28,560 nt of DNA from CAYLYU01 sp964501925. Lineage in GTDB: Bacteria; Pseudomonadota; Zetaproteobacteria; Mariprofundales; Mariprofundaceae. The first letter of the stretch is position 1; each line of letters starts with the position of its first letter. Positions 17,265 through 24,929 of the stretch are shown in pieces. The stretch is from contig CAZCTM010000025.1 in NCBI GenBank assembly GCA_964501925.1, positions 1 to 28,560 on the forward strand. The letters are read 5' to 3'. The position numbers were made by a program, and so were the translations under genes. Below the pieces are notes generated by a model that made no database searches, was not told the origin of the DNA, and saw only the letters and a list, made by a program, of their open reading frames with translations.

Positions 17265-18492
17265 GACTTCTCCTTGGTTGTGAGGCGGCGGCCTCGAGTT
17301 CGATTTCGATGATGCGCTGCAATACCTTTGGTGAGGGCATCCCCTTGATCAGTAGTCCATTGAACAGAAAGGTTGGCGTTCCCTGAATGCCTGCCCTGAT
17401 TGCGGCCTTAACATCCTTGCTGACGGCTTCCTTGATCGCGGGATCATTCATCCGGGCTTCAAGATTGTTGACATCAAGGCTTGCCTCCCTTGCCAAATCG
17501 AGCAGATCATCTTCGGTCAATTTTTTTTCCTCGAATTCAGGCTGGCGTTCAAAAATCAGATCGTGCAGAGGCCAGAATTTACCCTGTCTGGCGGCGACTT
17601 CCCCCAGACGCGCGAGTTTGCAGGCATTGGGGTGAACCTCGCGCAACATTTTTTGCAGGGTCGGGTTGCAGTCGAGACCCAGTGGCAGGTTTTTGAACAC
17701 AAGCTTCACCCGGTCCTGATAGGCTGGAAGAACTGTCTGCAGGATCAGGTGAGCATTACGGCAGAATGGGCACTGGAAATCACTGAACTCAACGATGGTC
17801 AGATCGGCGTCGGACGGACCCAGATAAGGGTCAAAACCGATGTCAACCTGTATTCTTGCAGCACTGGCGCGGAACTTGAGGTAGCCTGCTTCATCAAAGC
17901 CAGCGAGCTGCTCATCGATTGCCTGACGAAGTTGATGTGCTCCCAGCACACCCAGGACTGCGACCAGCACAAAAGATAGGATGATTCCGGTCCGGGCTTT
18001 GCCAGGAATCATGCCGGCAGCCGCCTTTGTGACCATGGTGCCGACTGGTTCCTCTCCTGTTCGGTATGCCAGATAAAGAATTCCCAGGTTCAGGAAATAG
18101 GTCAGCAGGCATAACAGGCAAAGGCTGCCGATCACAAAGACCATGGTATAGGCCAGATAGAGATCAATGGCCAGGGCCACGCCGGCAAGGAGGAAGATCA
18201 GCCGGATGGGTGCAGCCGTATCCCGATCCGGTTTGGGCCAGGCAAACAGGCTGAGGATCAGAATCAGCAGGTAGTACATGGCTCCGTACCAGGCGAGGGG
18301 CACACCAAACCATTCGGCCTGTGGTGAGGCGGTTACGGTTTCGCAGCTGATGGCTCGGCTGATTCCGCAGAAACTGAAGTCCGTCAACTGATCGGTGAAG
18401 ATCTGATGGTGAAGGTAGGTCAGGTATATGGATGTGATCAGTCCCGTTACGGACAGTAAGAAGATTGCTATCGGTCGCCTTTGCCGGTCCAT
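17251..18492 (-). CDS. VKOR-DsbA fusion: membrane disulfide-bond catalyst
   Basis: The 413-residue fusion joins a vitamin K epoxide reductase domain (about 1-145, four to five membrane helices) to a periplasmic DsbA/DsbG-type thioredoxin domain (about 215-400) through a linker helix near 168-188. The VKOR cysteines are present: loop pair C42 and C50 and the quinone-side pair C125-LL-C128. The DsbA active site is CPFC (241-244) in VEFSDFQCPFC. Such fusions oxidise exported proteins and pass electrons to quinones, replacing DsbA-DsbB. The start is supported by AAGGG 7 nt before the ATG. It is divergent from tatABC across 180 nt and overlaps maeB by 14 nt. The physiological partner proteins are unknown. 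Confidence 0.92.
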   Translation of the reverse strand: MDRQRRPIAIFLLSVTGLITSIYLTYLHHQIFTDQLTDFSFCGISRAISCETVTASPQAEWFGVPLAWYGAMYYLLILILSLFAWPKPDRDTAAPIRLIFLLAGVALAIDLYLAYTMVFVIGSLCLLCLLTYFLNLGILYLAYRTGEEPVGTMVTKAAAGMIPGKARTGIILSFVLVAVLGVLGAHQLRQAIDEQLAGFDEAGYLKFRASAARIQVDIGFDPYLGPSDADLTIVEFSDFQCPFCRNAHLILQTVLPAYQDRVKLVFKNLPLGLDCNPTLQKMLREVHPNACKLARLGEVAARQGKFWPLHDLIFERQPEFEEKKLTEDDLLDLAREASLDVNNLEARMNDPAIKEAVSKDVKAAIRAGIQGTPTFLFNGLLIKGMPSPKVLQRIIEIELEAAASQPRRSHDQG

Positions 18493-18672
18493 AGATATAC
18501 CCTTTGTCTCTTTAGCTGGCGCAGGATAATGCTTAAGCGGCGTTTAATATACACATAAATGGTATTCTCAGATATTCCGGGAAAACCATGACATGACGGA
18601 AATGCCAGGTTTGGCTCATCCGTCACATGAATGTAGGATGGTCTATGACTGCGAAAGTGCTTAGGAGGCGTT
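18493..18672. promoter_or_regulatory. Divergent promoter region with nested inverted repeat
   Basis: This 180-nt region must hold the promoters for the VKOR-DsbA gene (minus) and tatA (plus). An AT-rich part (about 18541-18575) could hold one or both, but I cannot pick convincing -35/-10 pairs. At 18594-18625 lies a nested palindrome: TGACGGA pairs with TCCGTCA, and inside it GCCA pairs with TGGC around a GGTT loop. It could be an operator, or a hairpin in the tatA leader. tatA has a strong ribosome site, TTAGGAGGCG, ending just before its ATG. Confidence 0.5.
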
Positions 18673-18912
18673 ATGTTTGGACTCGGTTTTCCGGAACTGC
18701 TGATTATTCTTCTGATTATTCTGGTGATTTTCGGAGCGGGAAAGTTGCCGCAGGTTGGGGAGGCGCTGGGGAAGGGCCTAAGCAAGTTTCGCAGTGCCAT
18801 GAATGAGAAGCCGACGAAGAGTGATCAGGACGTGGCGTCGGACACCCATCAACCGAAGGATCAAGACCTTCCTCCAAAGGATGTTGCGGCCAAGAAGAAG
18901 GTGAAAACATAG
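18673..18912 (+). CDS. tatA: Twin-arginine translocase subunit TatA
   Basis: TatA oligomers form the pore-like element that lets folded twin-arginine proteins cross the inner membrane. The 79-residue protein has the canonical short transmembrane helix (ELLIILLIILVIFGAGKLP, about 8-26) and an amphipathic helix (VGEALGKGLSKFRSAM), then a charged tail. It has Glu at position 8, where E. coli TatA has Gln and TatB usually has Glu. Gene order before tatB and the GKLP motif support TatA. A strong AGGAGG precedes the ATG. First gene of a tatABC operon divergent from the VKOR-DsbA gene. Confidence 0.94.
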   Translation: MFGLGFPELLIILLIILVIFGAGKLPQVGEALGKGLSKFRSAMNEKPTKSDQDVASDTHQPKDQDLPPKDVAAKKKVKT

Positions 18913-18933
18913 GGGATTGTGTAATTCTTTCCG

Positions 18934-19218
18934 ATGTTCGGGATCGGCCTTCCTGAGTTCATTCTTATCCTGGTACTCGTGGTTATTGTCGTGGGGCCGG
19001 AACAGTTACCCGGCGTCGTTCGCAGGATCTTTATTTTTTTGCGGGAGGCCCGCCGTCATATCTCTGAAATAAAGGAAGCCGTAAACAGGGAGGCCATGGC
19101 CATCAAGGAGCCCCTCGGGGATCTTGCGGATGATTTGCAAAACCATGAGATGCCGCCTTCCGGCCGGTCAGCCCAACCGACGAATCACGCCAATGAAAAA
19201 TCAGGATCGTCTTCGTGA
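18934..19218 (+). CDS. tatB: Twin-arginine translocase subunit TatB
   Basis: The 94-residue TatB works with TatC in recognising twin-arginine signal peptides. It begins FGIGLPEFILILVLVVIVVG with E8, continues with the PEQLPGVVR hinge and a long amphipathic helix (LREARRHISEIKEAVNREA), and ends in a polar disordered tail. The short length is at the low end for TatB. There is no clear ribosome site before the ATG 21 nt after tatA, so reinitiation from tatA is likely. Its TGA overlaps the GTG start of tatC by 4 nt. Confidence 0.92.
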   Translation: MFGIGLPEFILILVLVVIVVGPEQLPGVVRRIFIFLREARRHISEIKEAVNREAMAIKEPLGDLADDLQNHEMPPSGRSAQPTNHANEKSGSSS

Positions 19219-19973
19219 GTGATTCCGGGAACATGGCGTTAAGCGAGCATCTGCAGGAGCTGCGTCAGCGGCTGATCTATTCCGTATGTTGTCTGATCAT
19301 TGGTTTTGGCGTTTGCTACACGGTATCCGGCAGCCTGATGGAGTATCTTGTCGCCCCCTTGAGATCACAGTTTGACAACGACTTGCCGATGATCTTTATC
19401 GGTCTGCCGGAGGTCTTTTTTGCACGTCTGAAAGTGGCCTTTGTAGCCGCCCTCTTTATCACCAGTCCGTACCTCCTGTTTCAGCTTTGGAGCTTTGTGG
19501 CACCGGCCCTGTATCGGAATGAGCGGCGGGTTTTTCTTCTTTTTCTCGTGGGTTCGGTTGCCTTGTTCATGGCTGGGGGGGCATTTGCCTATGGCCTGGT
19601 GATGCCCCTTGCCTTCAAGTTTTTTCTTAGCTTCTCCACACCGGATCTTATTGCCTACCCGACCGTGAAACTGTACGTCAGTCTGGTGCTCAAGCTTGCG
19701 GTTGCCTTTGGGCTGGCCTTTGAAGTGCCCCTGATCTGCATCCTGCTGGTGAAGCTGGGCATCATGAGCTGTGATGCCATGGCCAGACAACGCCGATGGA
19801 TCCTGGTTGGCGCATTTGTGCTCGGAGCCGTTCTTACGCCCCCCGATGTGATCTCCCAAGTCATGCTTGCTGTCCCCATCTATCTTTTGTTTGAGCTTGG
19901 TCTGTGGATCGCGCGTCGATTCGAAAAGAAGGGGATGCTGCCACGGCCAGTCATCCACAATAAACGGTCTTGA
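19215..19973 (+). CDS. tatC: Twin-arginine translocase subunit TatC
   Basis: TatC is the polytopic receptor for twin-arginine signal peptides. The 252-residue product has six membrane helices and the family landmarks: LSEHLQELRQRLI at the N-terminus with the conserved Glu-Leu-Arg cluster, SPYLLFQLWSFVAPALYRNER in the first cytoplasmic loop, and LAVAFGLAFEVPL and AVLTPPDVISQ in the later helices. Translation starts at a GTG that overlaps the tatB stop (GTGA), which implies coupling. Length is standard. About 160 nt separate it from ubiT. Confidence 0.97.
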   Translation: MSDSGNMALSEHLQELRQRLIYSVCCLIIGFGVCYTVSGSLMEYLVAPLRSQFDNDLPMIFIGLPEVFFARLKVAFVAALFITSPYLLFQLWSFVAPALYRNERRVFLLFLVGSVALFMAGGAFAYGLVMPLAFKFFLSFSTPDLIAYPTVKLYVSLVLKLAVAFGLAFEVPLICILLVKLGIMSCDAMARQRRWILVGAFVLGAVLTPPDVISQVMLAVPIYLLFELGLWIARRFEKKGMLPRPVIHNKRS

Positions 19974-20084
19974 AGTTGGCGGTTGCATGACTAGGCTCAA
20001 TGTGTGTCCATCAGGAATGACGACCCCATGTTTGGTCCATCGTACGATCCCTCCTTGCAAGAGGTGGGCATGTGGACTGAACCG

Positions 20085-20128
20085 GCCTTGACAAGGCTCA
20101 AGGCACCATGACTCCGGGATGATATGTT
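20085..20128 (+). promoter_or_regulatory. Candidate FNR/ANR box and -10 element upstream of ubiT
   Basis: TTGACAAGGCTCAA (20088-20101) matches the FNR/ANR core TTGA-N6-TCAA exactly and differs from the full consensus at the two inner positions. The palindrome extends to 7-bp arms, GCCTTGA and TCAAGGC (20085-20104). A weak -10-like TATGTT lies at 20123-20128. If the box works at the class II position (centre at -41.5), transcription would start at or within one base of the ubiT ATG at 20135. Known FNR control of ubiT/ubiUV in E. coli supports the idea. A factor-independent terminator is unlikely, since no T-tract follows. Confidence 0.5.
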
Positions 20129-20134
20129 GACCCG

Positions 20135-20788
20135 ATGTTGAAGCTGAAAGTCCTGCCACCTCCGGAACGGATGCTCCGTTTCATGCCCGCAACCCTGCAG
20201 GCTCGTCTGCTGGAATTGCTGCTCGGTCACATGTTTTCCTCCACCTCCATGGAAGAGATGGGAGTCATCCGGGACAAACTCTTTCTATTTTGTACGCCGG
20301 ACAAGGAGCTTGAATTGCTCATGCGCATCGGGCGGTCCCGTATCCGCATCACGCCTTTTTCCGGTGAGGCCCCTGATGTAACCATACGTGGAGATCTCAT
20401 GGCCCTGATTTCGCTTTGTCTTGGTCTTGAGGATAGCGATACCCTGTTCTTTTCACGTCGGCTTCTGATGACGGGGGACACGTCAACCGGTCTTTTGTTC
20501 AAGAACCTGCTGGCCAACCTTGATTTTGATTTGCACTCTGAATTGGAGCAGCGGCTGGGAAAAACGATGGCGAACGCCCTGTCGCGGTTTGCCACTGGAG
20601 GGCTTCGTCTCGTTGAGACCATCGATTCCAGACTTGCAGACACGGTCGCGGATCTTGGGGAGAGGGTTGGACTCTCGTCCTCCGAGAAGGTTCAGCATCT
20701 TGAGCAGGAAGTACGCAAGCTCAGAGAGGAGCAGGCAAGGCTTAAGCAGCGTTCTGAAAGGCGACCACTTCGGAGAGTGGCCTCCTGA
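20135..20788 (+). CDS. ubiT: UbiT-like SCP2-domain accessory factor of anaerobic ubiquinone synthesis
   Basis: UbiT carries an SCP2 lipid-binding domain and is needed for oxygen-independent ubiquinone biosynthesis, probably by holding hydrophobic intermediates for UbiUV. The 217-residue protein has the SCP2 core at about 30-140 with the hallmark DTLFFSRRLLMTGDTSTGLLFKNLL-type region. Beyond the usual C-terminus there is a charged coiled-coil tail (about 183-210, SSEKVQHLEQEVRKLREEQA), longer than the roughly 170-residue enterobacterial UbiT. No ribosome site precedes the ATG, in keeping with a leaderless start. Its stop overlaps the ubiU start by one base (TGATG). The direct link to ubiU and ubiV makes the assignment firm despite weak SCP2 conservation. 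Confidence 0.88.
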   Translation: MLKLKVLPPPERMLRFMPATLQARLLELLLGHMFSSTSMEEMGVIRDKLFLFCTPDKELELLMRIGRSRIRITPFSGEAPDVTIRGDLMALISLCLGLEDSDTLFFSRRLLMTGDTSTGLLFKNLLANLDFDLHSELEQRLGKTMANALSRFATGGLRLVETIDSRLADTVADLGERVGLSSSEKVQHLEQEVRKLREEQARLKQRSERRPLRRVAS

Positions 20789-21789
20789 TGAAACCCGAAC
20801 TGGTTTGCCCGGCGGGCAATCTGCCCTCCCTGAAGGCGGCTGTCGATGCTGGCGGTGATGCCATTTACATGGGGTTTCGCAATGCCTCCAATGCCCGCAA
20901 CTTCGAGGGACTCAATTTCAGCCGGGAAGAGGCGGAGGAGGGCATAGCCTATGCCCACACACGCGGCGCACGTGTGTTTGTGGCGATCAACACATCTCCT
21001 CATCCGGAAAAGGATTGTGCCTGGACATCTTCGGTGGATATGGCGGCTGAGCTGGGTGCGGATGCGGTGATCCTTTCGGATATGTCCCTGCTCATGTATG
21101 TGAAAGAACACTATCCAGGTCTGCGTCGTCATCTGTCCGTGCAGGCCAGTGCCTGCAGTTATGAGTCGTTGAATTTTTATCAGCGTGAATTTGGTATCAA
21201 GCGCGCCGTTCTGCCCCGCGTTCTGACGCTGGACACCATCCGGGAGATCCATGACAAGGTCTCCGTGGAGATCGAGATTTTTGTTTCCGGTGGACTATGT
21301 GTCATGGCCGAGGGGCGATGCTGGTTGTCGTCCTATGTCACGGGGGATTCACCCAATATGCATGGCGTCTGCTCACCGGCCCACGCCGTCCGTTTTGAAG
21401 AGGAGGATGGCACGCTGGAGGTAAAGCTGGATGGTGTGCTGGTCAACCGTTTTGCTCCCGGTGAAGCGGCTGCCTATCCCACCCTGTGCAAGGGACGTTT
21501 TGAGGCCTGTGGCATGCAGGGGCATGTGATGGAAGATCCCTACAGCTTGAATGTTCTGGAGATGCTCCCCGAAATATTCTCCGCAGGGGTGAAGGGCCTG
21601 AAGATTGAGGGTCGCCAAAGAAGCAAGCATTATGTCCGCGAGGTTGTGTCAACCTTGCGGCAGGCTGTCGACGCGTGCGCTGCCGATCTGGACGCCTATA
21701 TGGCCAGGCCCGAATGGATGGCCAGGCTGGATGCCATGAGCGAGGGAGGTGCCCACACCTCCGGTGCCTACGTGGATGAGTGGCGATAG
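20788..21789 (+). CDS. ubiU: UbiU, U32-family subunit of the oxygen-independent ubiquinone hydroxylase
   Basis: UbiU and UbiV form a heterodimer, each with a 4Fe-4S cluster, that supports ring hydroxylation of ubiquinone precursors without oxygen, using prephenate as oxygen donor. The 333-residue U32-fold protein begins MKPELVCPAGNLPSLKAAVD. It has the four cluster cysteines at C171, C178, C195 and C234; their 7, 17 and 39 residue steps equal those of E. coli UbiU (169, 176, 193, 232). The KGLKIEGRQRS signature of U32 proteins is present near 270. The start is coupled to ubiT by TGATG and ubiV follows within 8 nt. Length is normal. Confidence 0.95.
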   Translation: MKPELVCPAGNLPSLKAAVDAGGDAIYMGFRNASNARNFEGLNFSREEAEEGIAYAHTRGARVFVAINTSPHPEKDCAWTSSVDMAAELGADAVILSDMSLLMYVKEHYPGLRRHLSVQASACSYESLNFYQREFGIKRAVLPRVLTLDTIREIHDKVSVEIEIFVSGGLCVMAEGRCWLSSYVTGDSPNMHGVCSPAHAVRFEEEDGTLEVKLDGVLVNRFAPGEAAAYPTLCKGRFEACGMQGHVMEDPYSLNVLEMLPEIFSAGVKGLKIEGRQRSKHYVREVVSTLRQAVDACAADLDAYMARPEWMARLDAMSEGGAHTSGAYVDEWR

Positions 21790-21796
21790 ATCTTCC

Positions 21797-22714
21797 ATGA
21801 AAATCGCTGTTGGCCCGCTGCTGTTTGGCTGGCCTGAGTCAAGGATTCAGGAGGCCTATCTCTCCTTTGCCGGCGAAGAGGCGGTTGACATCCTGTATGT
21901 CGGTGAGGTGGTTTGCTCGAAACGCAGTGTTTCCGGGGTTGAGGGCCTGATCGGTCTGGCCCGGAAATTGCAGAGTTCGGGCAAGGAAGTTGTTCTTTCA
22001 ACGCTGGCCATGCCCACCACCGATGATGAATTGCAAGCCATCCGGGACATCTGTCAGGCGGCCGGGGAAATGGGCCTCATGATCGAGGCCAATGATATGG
22101 CTGCGGTGTCCATTGCCTCTTCATTGGGTATCGGTTTTGTGGCGGGCCCGCATCTGAATGTCTACAACCACGGGACCCTGGATCATCTTGGTGTCCTGGG
22201 TGCCCGACGGGTGGTTATGCCCTTGGAGTTACCGGCAGGCCTTATTCCGGAGGTCGCTGCAGGCAGTGAGGTTGAGGTGGAATATTTTGCTCACGGAAAG
22301 CTGCCACTGACCTTCTCGGCCCGTTGCTATTCGGCCCGTGCATGGGGGTTGAGCAAACGTGAATGCAGGCATGTCTGCTTCCGTCACCCTGAGGGGATGG
22401 AAATGCGCACCCTTGATGCCACGGGATTTGCCACGATCAACGGCATTCAGATGATGTCCCATCACTCGTTTACCGTGATCGACCACGTGACCGATCTTGA
22501 AGCATATGGTGTAGATATCCTTCGCCTCTCACCGCAATCCGAGGGAATGGCTAATGTGATCAGGGAATTCCGCATGGTCCTTGAGGGCCGGAGGTCGTCA
22601 CAGCAGGCCCTGAGAACCCTCTCGGCGGGCCGTGACGCAAGCGAGGTCTTCTGCAATGGCTATTACTTTGGTCGACAGGGACGAATCTGGGTTGAAGCGA
22701 CGGATGGGGCTTGA
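21797..22714 (+). CDS. ubiV: UbiV, U32-family partner of UbiU
   Basis: The 305-residue protein begins MKIAVGPLLFGWPE, as UbiV proteins do. The open frame runs back to 21749 but would then overlap ubiU by 41 nt, so I start at 21797. Cluster cysteines are C40, C177, C190 and C194; the 13 and 4 residue steps of the last three match E. coli UbiV (180, 193, 197). It lacks the longer C-terminal domains of protease-like U32 members. It lies 7 nt after ubiU and overlaps the DUF255 gene start by 11 nt. Together with ubiT and ubiU this is a complete anaerobic ubiquinone module. Confidence 0.94.
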   Translation: MKIAVGPLLFGWPESRIQEAYLSFAGEEAVDILYVGEVVCSKRSVSGVEGLIGLARKLQSSGKEVVLSTLAMPTTDDELQAIRDICQAAGEMGLMIEANDMAAVSIASSLGIGFVAGPHLNVYNHGTLDHLGVLGARRVVMPLELPAGLIPEVAAGSEVEVEYFAHGKLPLTFSARCYSARAWGLSKRECRHVCFRHPEGMEMRTLDATGFATINGIQMMSHHSFTVIDHVTDLEAYGVDILRLSPQSEGMANVIREFRMVLEGRRSSQQALRTLSAGRDASEVFCNGYYFGRQGRIWVEATDGA

Positions 22715-24929
22715 TTCCCTGAGCCGGAGACGGTTGCCAAGCATTTTTTTGACCGTTTATGTGTGTTTTTCCATTGCGCCCCTGGCCATTGCCGGTGATC
22801 ATCCGGAGATGAGGAATCCGGAACACAAGGCGAAGGCCAGATACACCAATCGCCTGATACATGAAAGCAGCCCCTATCTTTTGCAGCACGCACACAACCC
22901 GGTTGACTGGTATCCATGGGGAGAGGAGGCGTTTGCACTGGCCAGGAAGGAAAACAAGCCGATATTTCTGTCCATCGGCTATTCGACATGTCACTGGTGT
23001 CATGTCATGGAGGCCGAGGTTTTTTCCGATCCGGAGGCTGCCGAACTGATCAATCGCGTTTTTGTGCCCATCAAGGTGGATCGTGAGGAAAGGCCGGATA
23101 TCGATCAGGTCTACATGACGGTTTCCCAGTTGCTGACCGGTCACGGAGGATGGCCGCTTAATGTCTTTCTGACCCCCGACCGGAAACCCTTTTATGTTGC
23201 GACATATATTCCCAAGGAAAGCAGGTTTGGTCGCATGGGCATCATGGAACTTCTGCCGAGAGTGGAGGTTGCGTGGAAGGAGCAGCGTGGGAAAATAGGT
23301 GCTACGGCTGCAAAGATTGCCGATGCCCTGAAGGAGGCGAACCTTGCGCCAGCCGGCAAGGAGAAGATCACGGAAGAAATCCTGAAGGAGACATACTCGC
23401 AATTATCTGCCGAATTTGATCCGGTCAATGGAGGCTTTGGAAAAGGCACCAAGTTCCCGATGTCCCAGAATCTTCGCTATCTGTTGCGTTACTGGAAGCA
23501 AACGGGTGACAAGACAGCCCTGAGCATGGTTGAGAAAACCCTTGATGCCATGCGCAAGGGCGGTATTTATGATCATGTCGGTTTTGGTTTCCATCGCTAT
23601 GCCACGGATCCCGCCTGGAAGGTGCCTCATTTTGAGAAGATGCTTTATGACCAGGCCCTCATCGCCATGGCCTATGTCGAGGCCTATGCAGTCACACGCA
23701 AAAAGACCTACGCAGAAACAGCCCGTGAAATCTTTGACTATGTTTTGCGTGACATGACAGCCCCCCAGGGTGTGTTTTATTCCGCCGAGGATGCGGACAG
23801 CGAGGGTAAGGAGGGCCTGTTTTACCTTTGGACCGTCGAGGAAGTTCGCCAGGTTCTGGGCCGGAAGGCGGCCGATGTGTTCGTAAGGGTTTACAATCTG
23901 GAGGCCAGGGGCAATTTCAGGGATGAATCCGGTGGTGAGAGTTCGGGTCGGAACATCCTTTATCTCAACAGCTCCTGGACAGAGCTTGCCGACCAGATGC
24001 ACATGGATGAATCAAAACTCATCGAGCGCATGGAAGAGGCAAGAAAACAACTTCTGGCCGCGCGATCGAAAAGAGTCAGGCCATTCAGGGATGACAAGGT
24101 TCTGACGGACTGGAACGGCCTGATGATTGCCTCTCTCGCCATGGGTGGACGCGTATTGCACCGCCCCGGGTATGTTGAGGCCGCAGGCAGGGCGGCAGGT
24201 TTTATTCTGGAGTCGATGAGAACAGACGACGGGCACCTGATGCACCGCTGGCACAAAGGGCATGCAGGAATTGAAGCCACACTGGATGATTACGCTTTCC
24301 TTGTTTGGGGTCTGGTTGAGCTGTATGAAAGCACCTTTGATCCCGATTTTCTGAAGACCGCCCTTGAACTTAATCGTATCATGACGGAAGACTTTGAAGA
24401 CAAAAAGCGGGGCGGATTCTTTCTTACCGCGCATGCGGCTGAAACCCTGCTGGTTCGTCCCAAGGACGTGTTTGATGGCGCGCTGCCCTCGGGAAATTCC
24501 GTTGCCCTGTTGAACTTGCTGCGTCTTGCCAGGCTCACCTCATCGAGTGATCTGGAGAACAAGGCGAGGAAGCTGGTCGATGCCTTTTCCGGGCTGGTCA
24601 TCAAATCGCCCTCCGCCTTTGCCCAGTTCATGATGGGGATGGATTTTGCCTTTTCGGGAGGCTACGAAATTGTGATTGCGGGTGATCCGCAACATGCGGA
24701 CACTCGTGCCATGCTCAGCGCCATCCATCGGCAGTTTCTGCCCAATACGGTCATCCTTCTGCGTTCCAGGAAGAGCGATACCGTGCTGGATCAAATGGCC
24801 CCCTTCACGCGTGCCCAGGGGACCATTGAAGGCAAGGCCACCGCCTATGTCTGCCGGAATTTTGCCTGCAATCGACCGACCACGGATATCAACACGATGC
24901 TTTCGCTTCTGAAAGAGGAGGCCGGCTGA
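22704..24929 (+). CDS. DUF255 thioredoxin-like protein with six-hairpin domain, probably exported
   Basis: The 741-residue protein belongs to the YyaL/SPATA20 group: an N-terminal DsbH-type thioredoxin domain with C96-H-W-C99 (GYSTCHWCHVME) and the HNPVDWYPWGEEAF block, then an (alpha/alpha)6 barrel resembling N-acylglucosamine 2-epimerase (GGIYDHVGFGFHRYATD, FEKMLYDQA, LTDWNGLMI). Function is unknown in the literature as far as I can recall; a thiol-redox role is inferred. The frame extends to 22632 inside ubiV. I start at 22704 (MGLDSLSRRRLP...) because this gives a signal-peptide-like N-terminus (residues 1-30, IFLTVYVCFSIAPLAIAG), which is unusual since most relatives look cytosolic. The gene overlaps ubiV by 11 nt and yhcC by 1 nt. 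Confidence 0.88.
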   Translation: MGLDSLSRRRLPSIFLTVYVCFSIAPLAIAGDHPEMRNPEHKAKARYTNRLIHESSPYLLQHAHNPVDWYPWGEEAFALARKENKPIFLSIGYSTCHWCHVMEAEVFSDPEAAELINRVFVPIKVDREERPDIDQVYMTVSQLLTGHGGWPLNVFLTPDRKPFYVATYIPKESRFGRMGIMELLPRVEVAWKEQRGKIGATAAKIADALKEANLAPAGKEKITEEILKETYSQLSAEFDPVNGGFGKGTKFPMSQNLRYLLRYWKQTGDKTALSMVEKTLDAMRKGGIYDHVGFGFHRYATDPAWKVPHFEKMLYDQALIAMAYVEAYAVTRKKTYAETAREIFDYVLRDMTAPQGVFYSAEDADSEGKEGLFYLWTVEEVRQVLGRKAADVFVRVYNLEARGNFRDESGGESSGRNILYLNSSWTELADQMHMDESKLIERMEEARKQLLAARSKRVRPFRDDKVLTDWNGLMIASLAMGGRVLHRPGYVEAAGRAAGFILESMRTDDGHLMHRWHKGHAGIEATLDDYAFLVWGLVELYESTFDPDFLKTALELNRIMTEDFEDKKRGGFFLTAHAAETLLVRPKDVFDGALPSGNSVALLNLLRLARLTSSSDLENKARKLVDAFSGLVIKSPSAFAQFMMGMDFAFSGGYEIVIAGDPQHADTRAMLSAIHRQFLPNTVILLRSRKSDTVLDQMAPFTRAQGTIEGKATAYVCRNFACNRPTTDINTMLSLLKEEAG

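Noticed and set aside
20085..20104. Factor-independent terminator of the tat operon
   Set aside because: The 7-bp arms could form a hairpin, but the sequence after it (ACCATGACT) has no T-tract; an FNR/ANR-type operator explains the exact TTGA-N6-TCAA core better.
19365..20159. 264-codon minus-strand open frame antisense to tatC
   Set aside because: The product is low-complexity and rich in His, Gln and Lys, typical of the reverse of membrane-protein codons; tatC on the other strand is certain.
22560..23402. 280-codon minus-strand open frame opposite ubiV and the DUF255 gene
   Set aside because: No family resemblance and it spans the boundary of two well-supported genes on the other strand.
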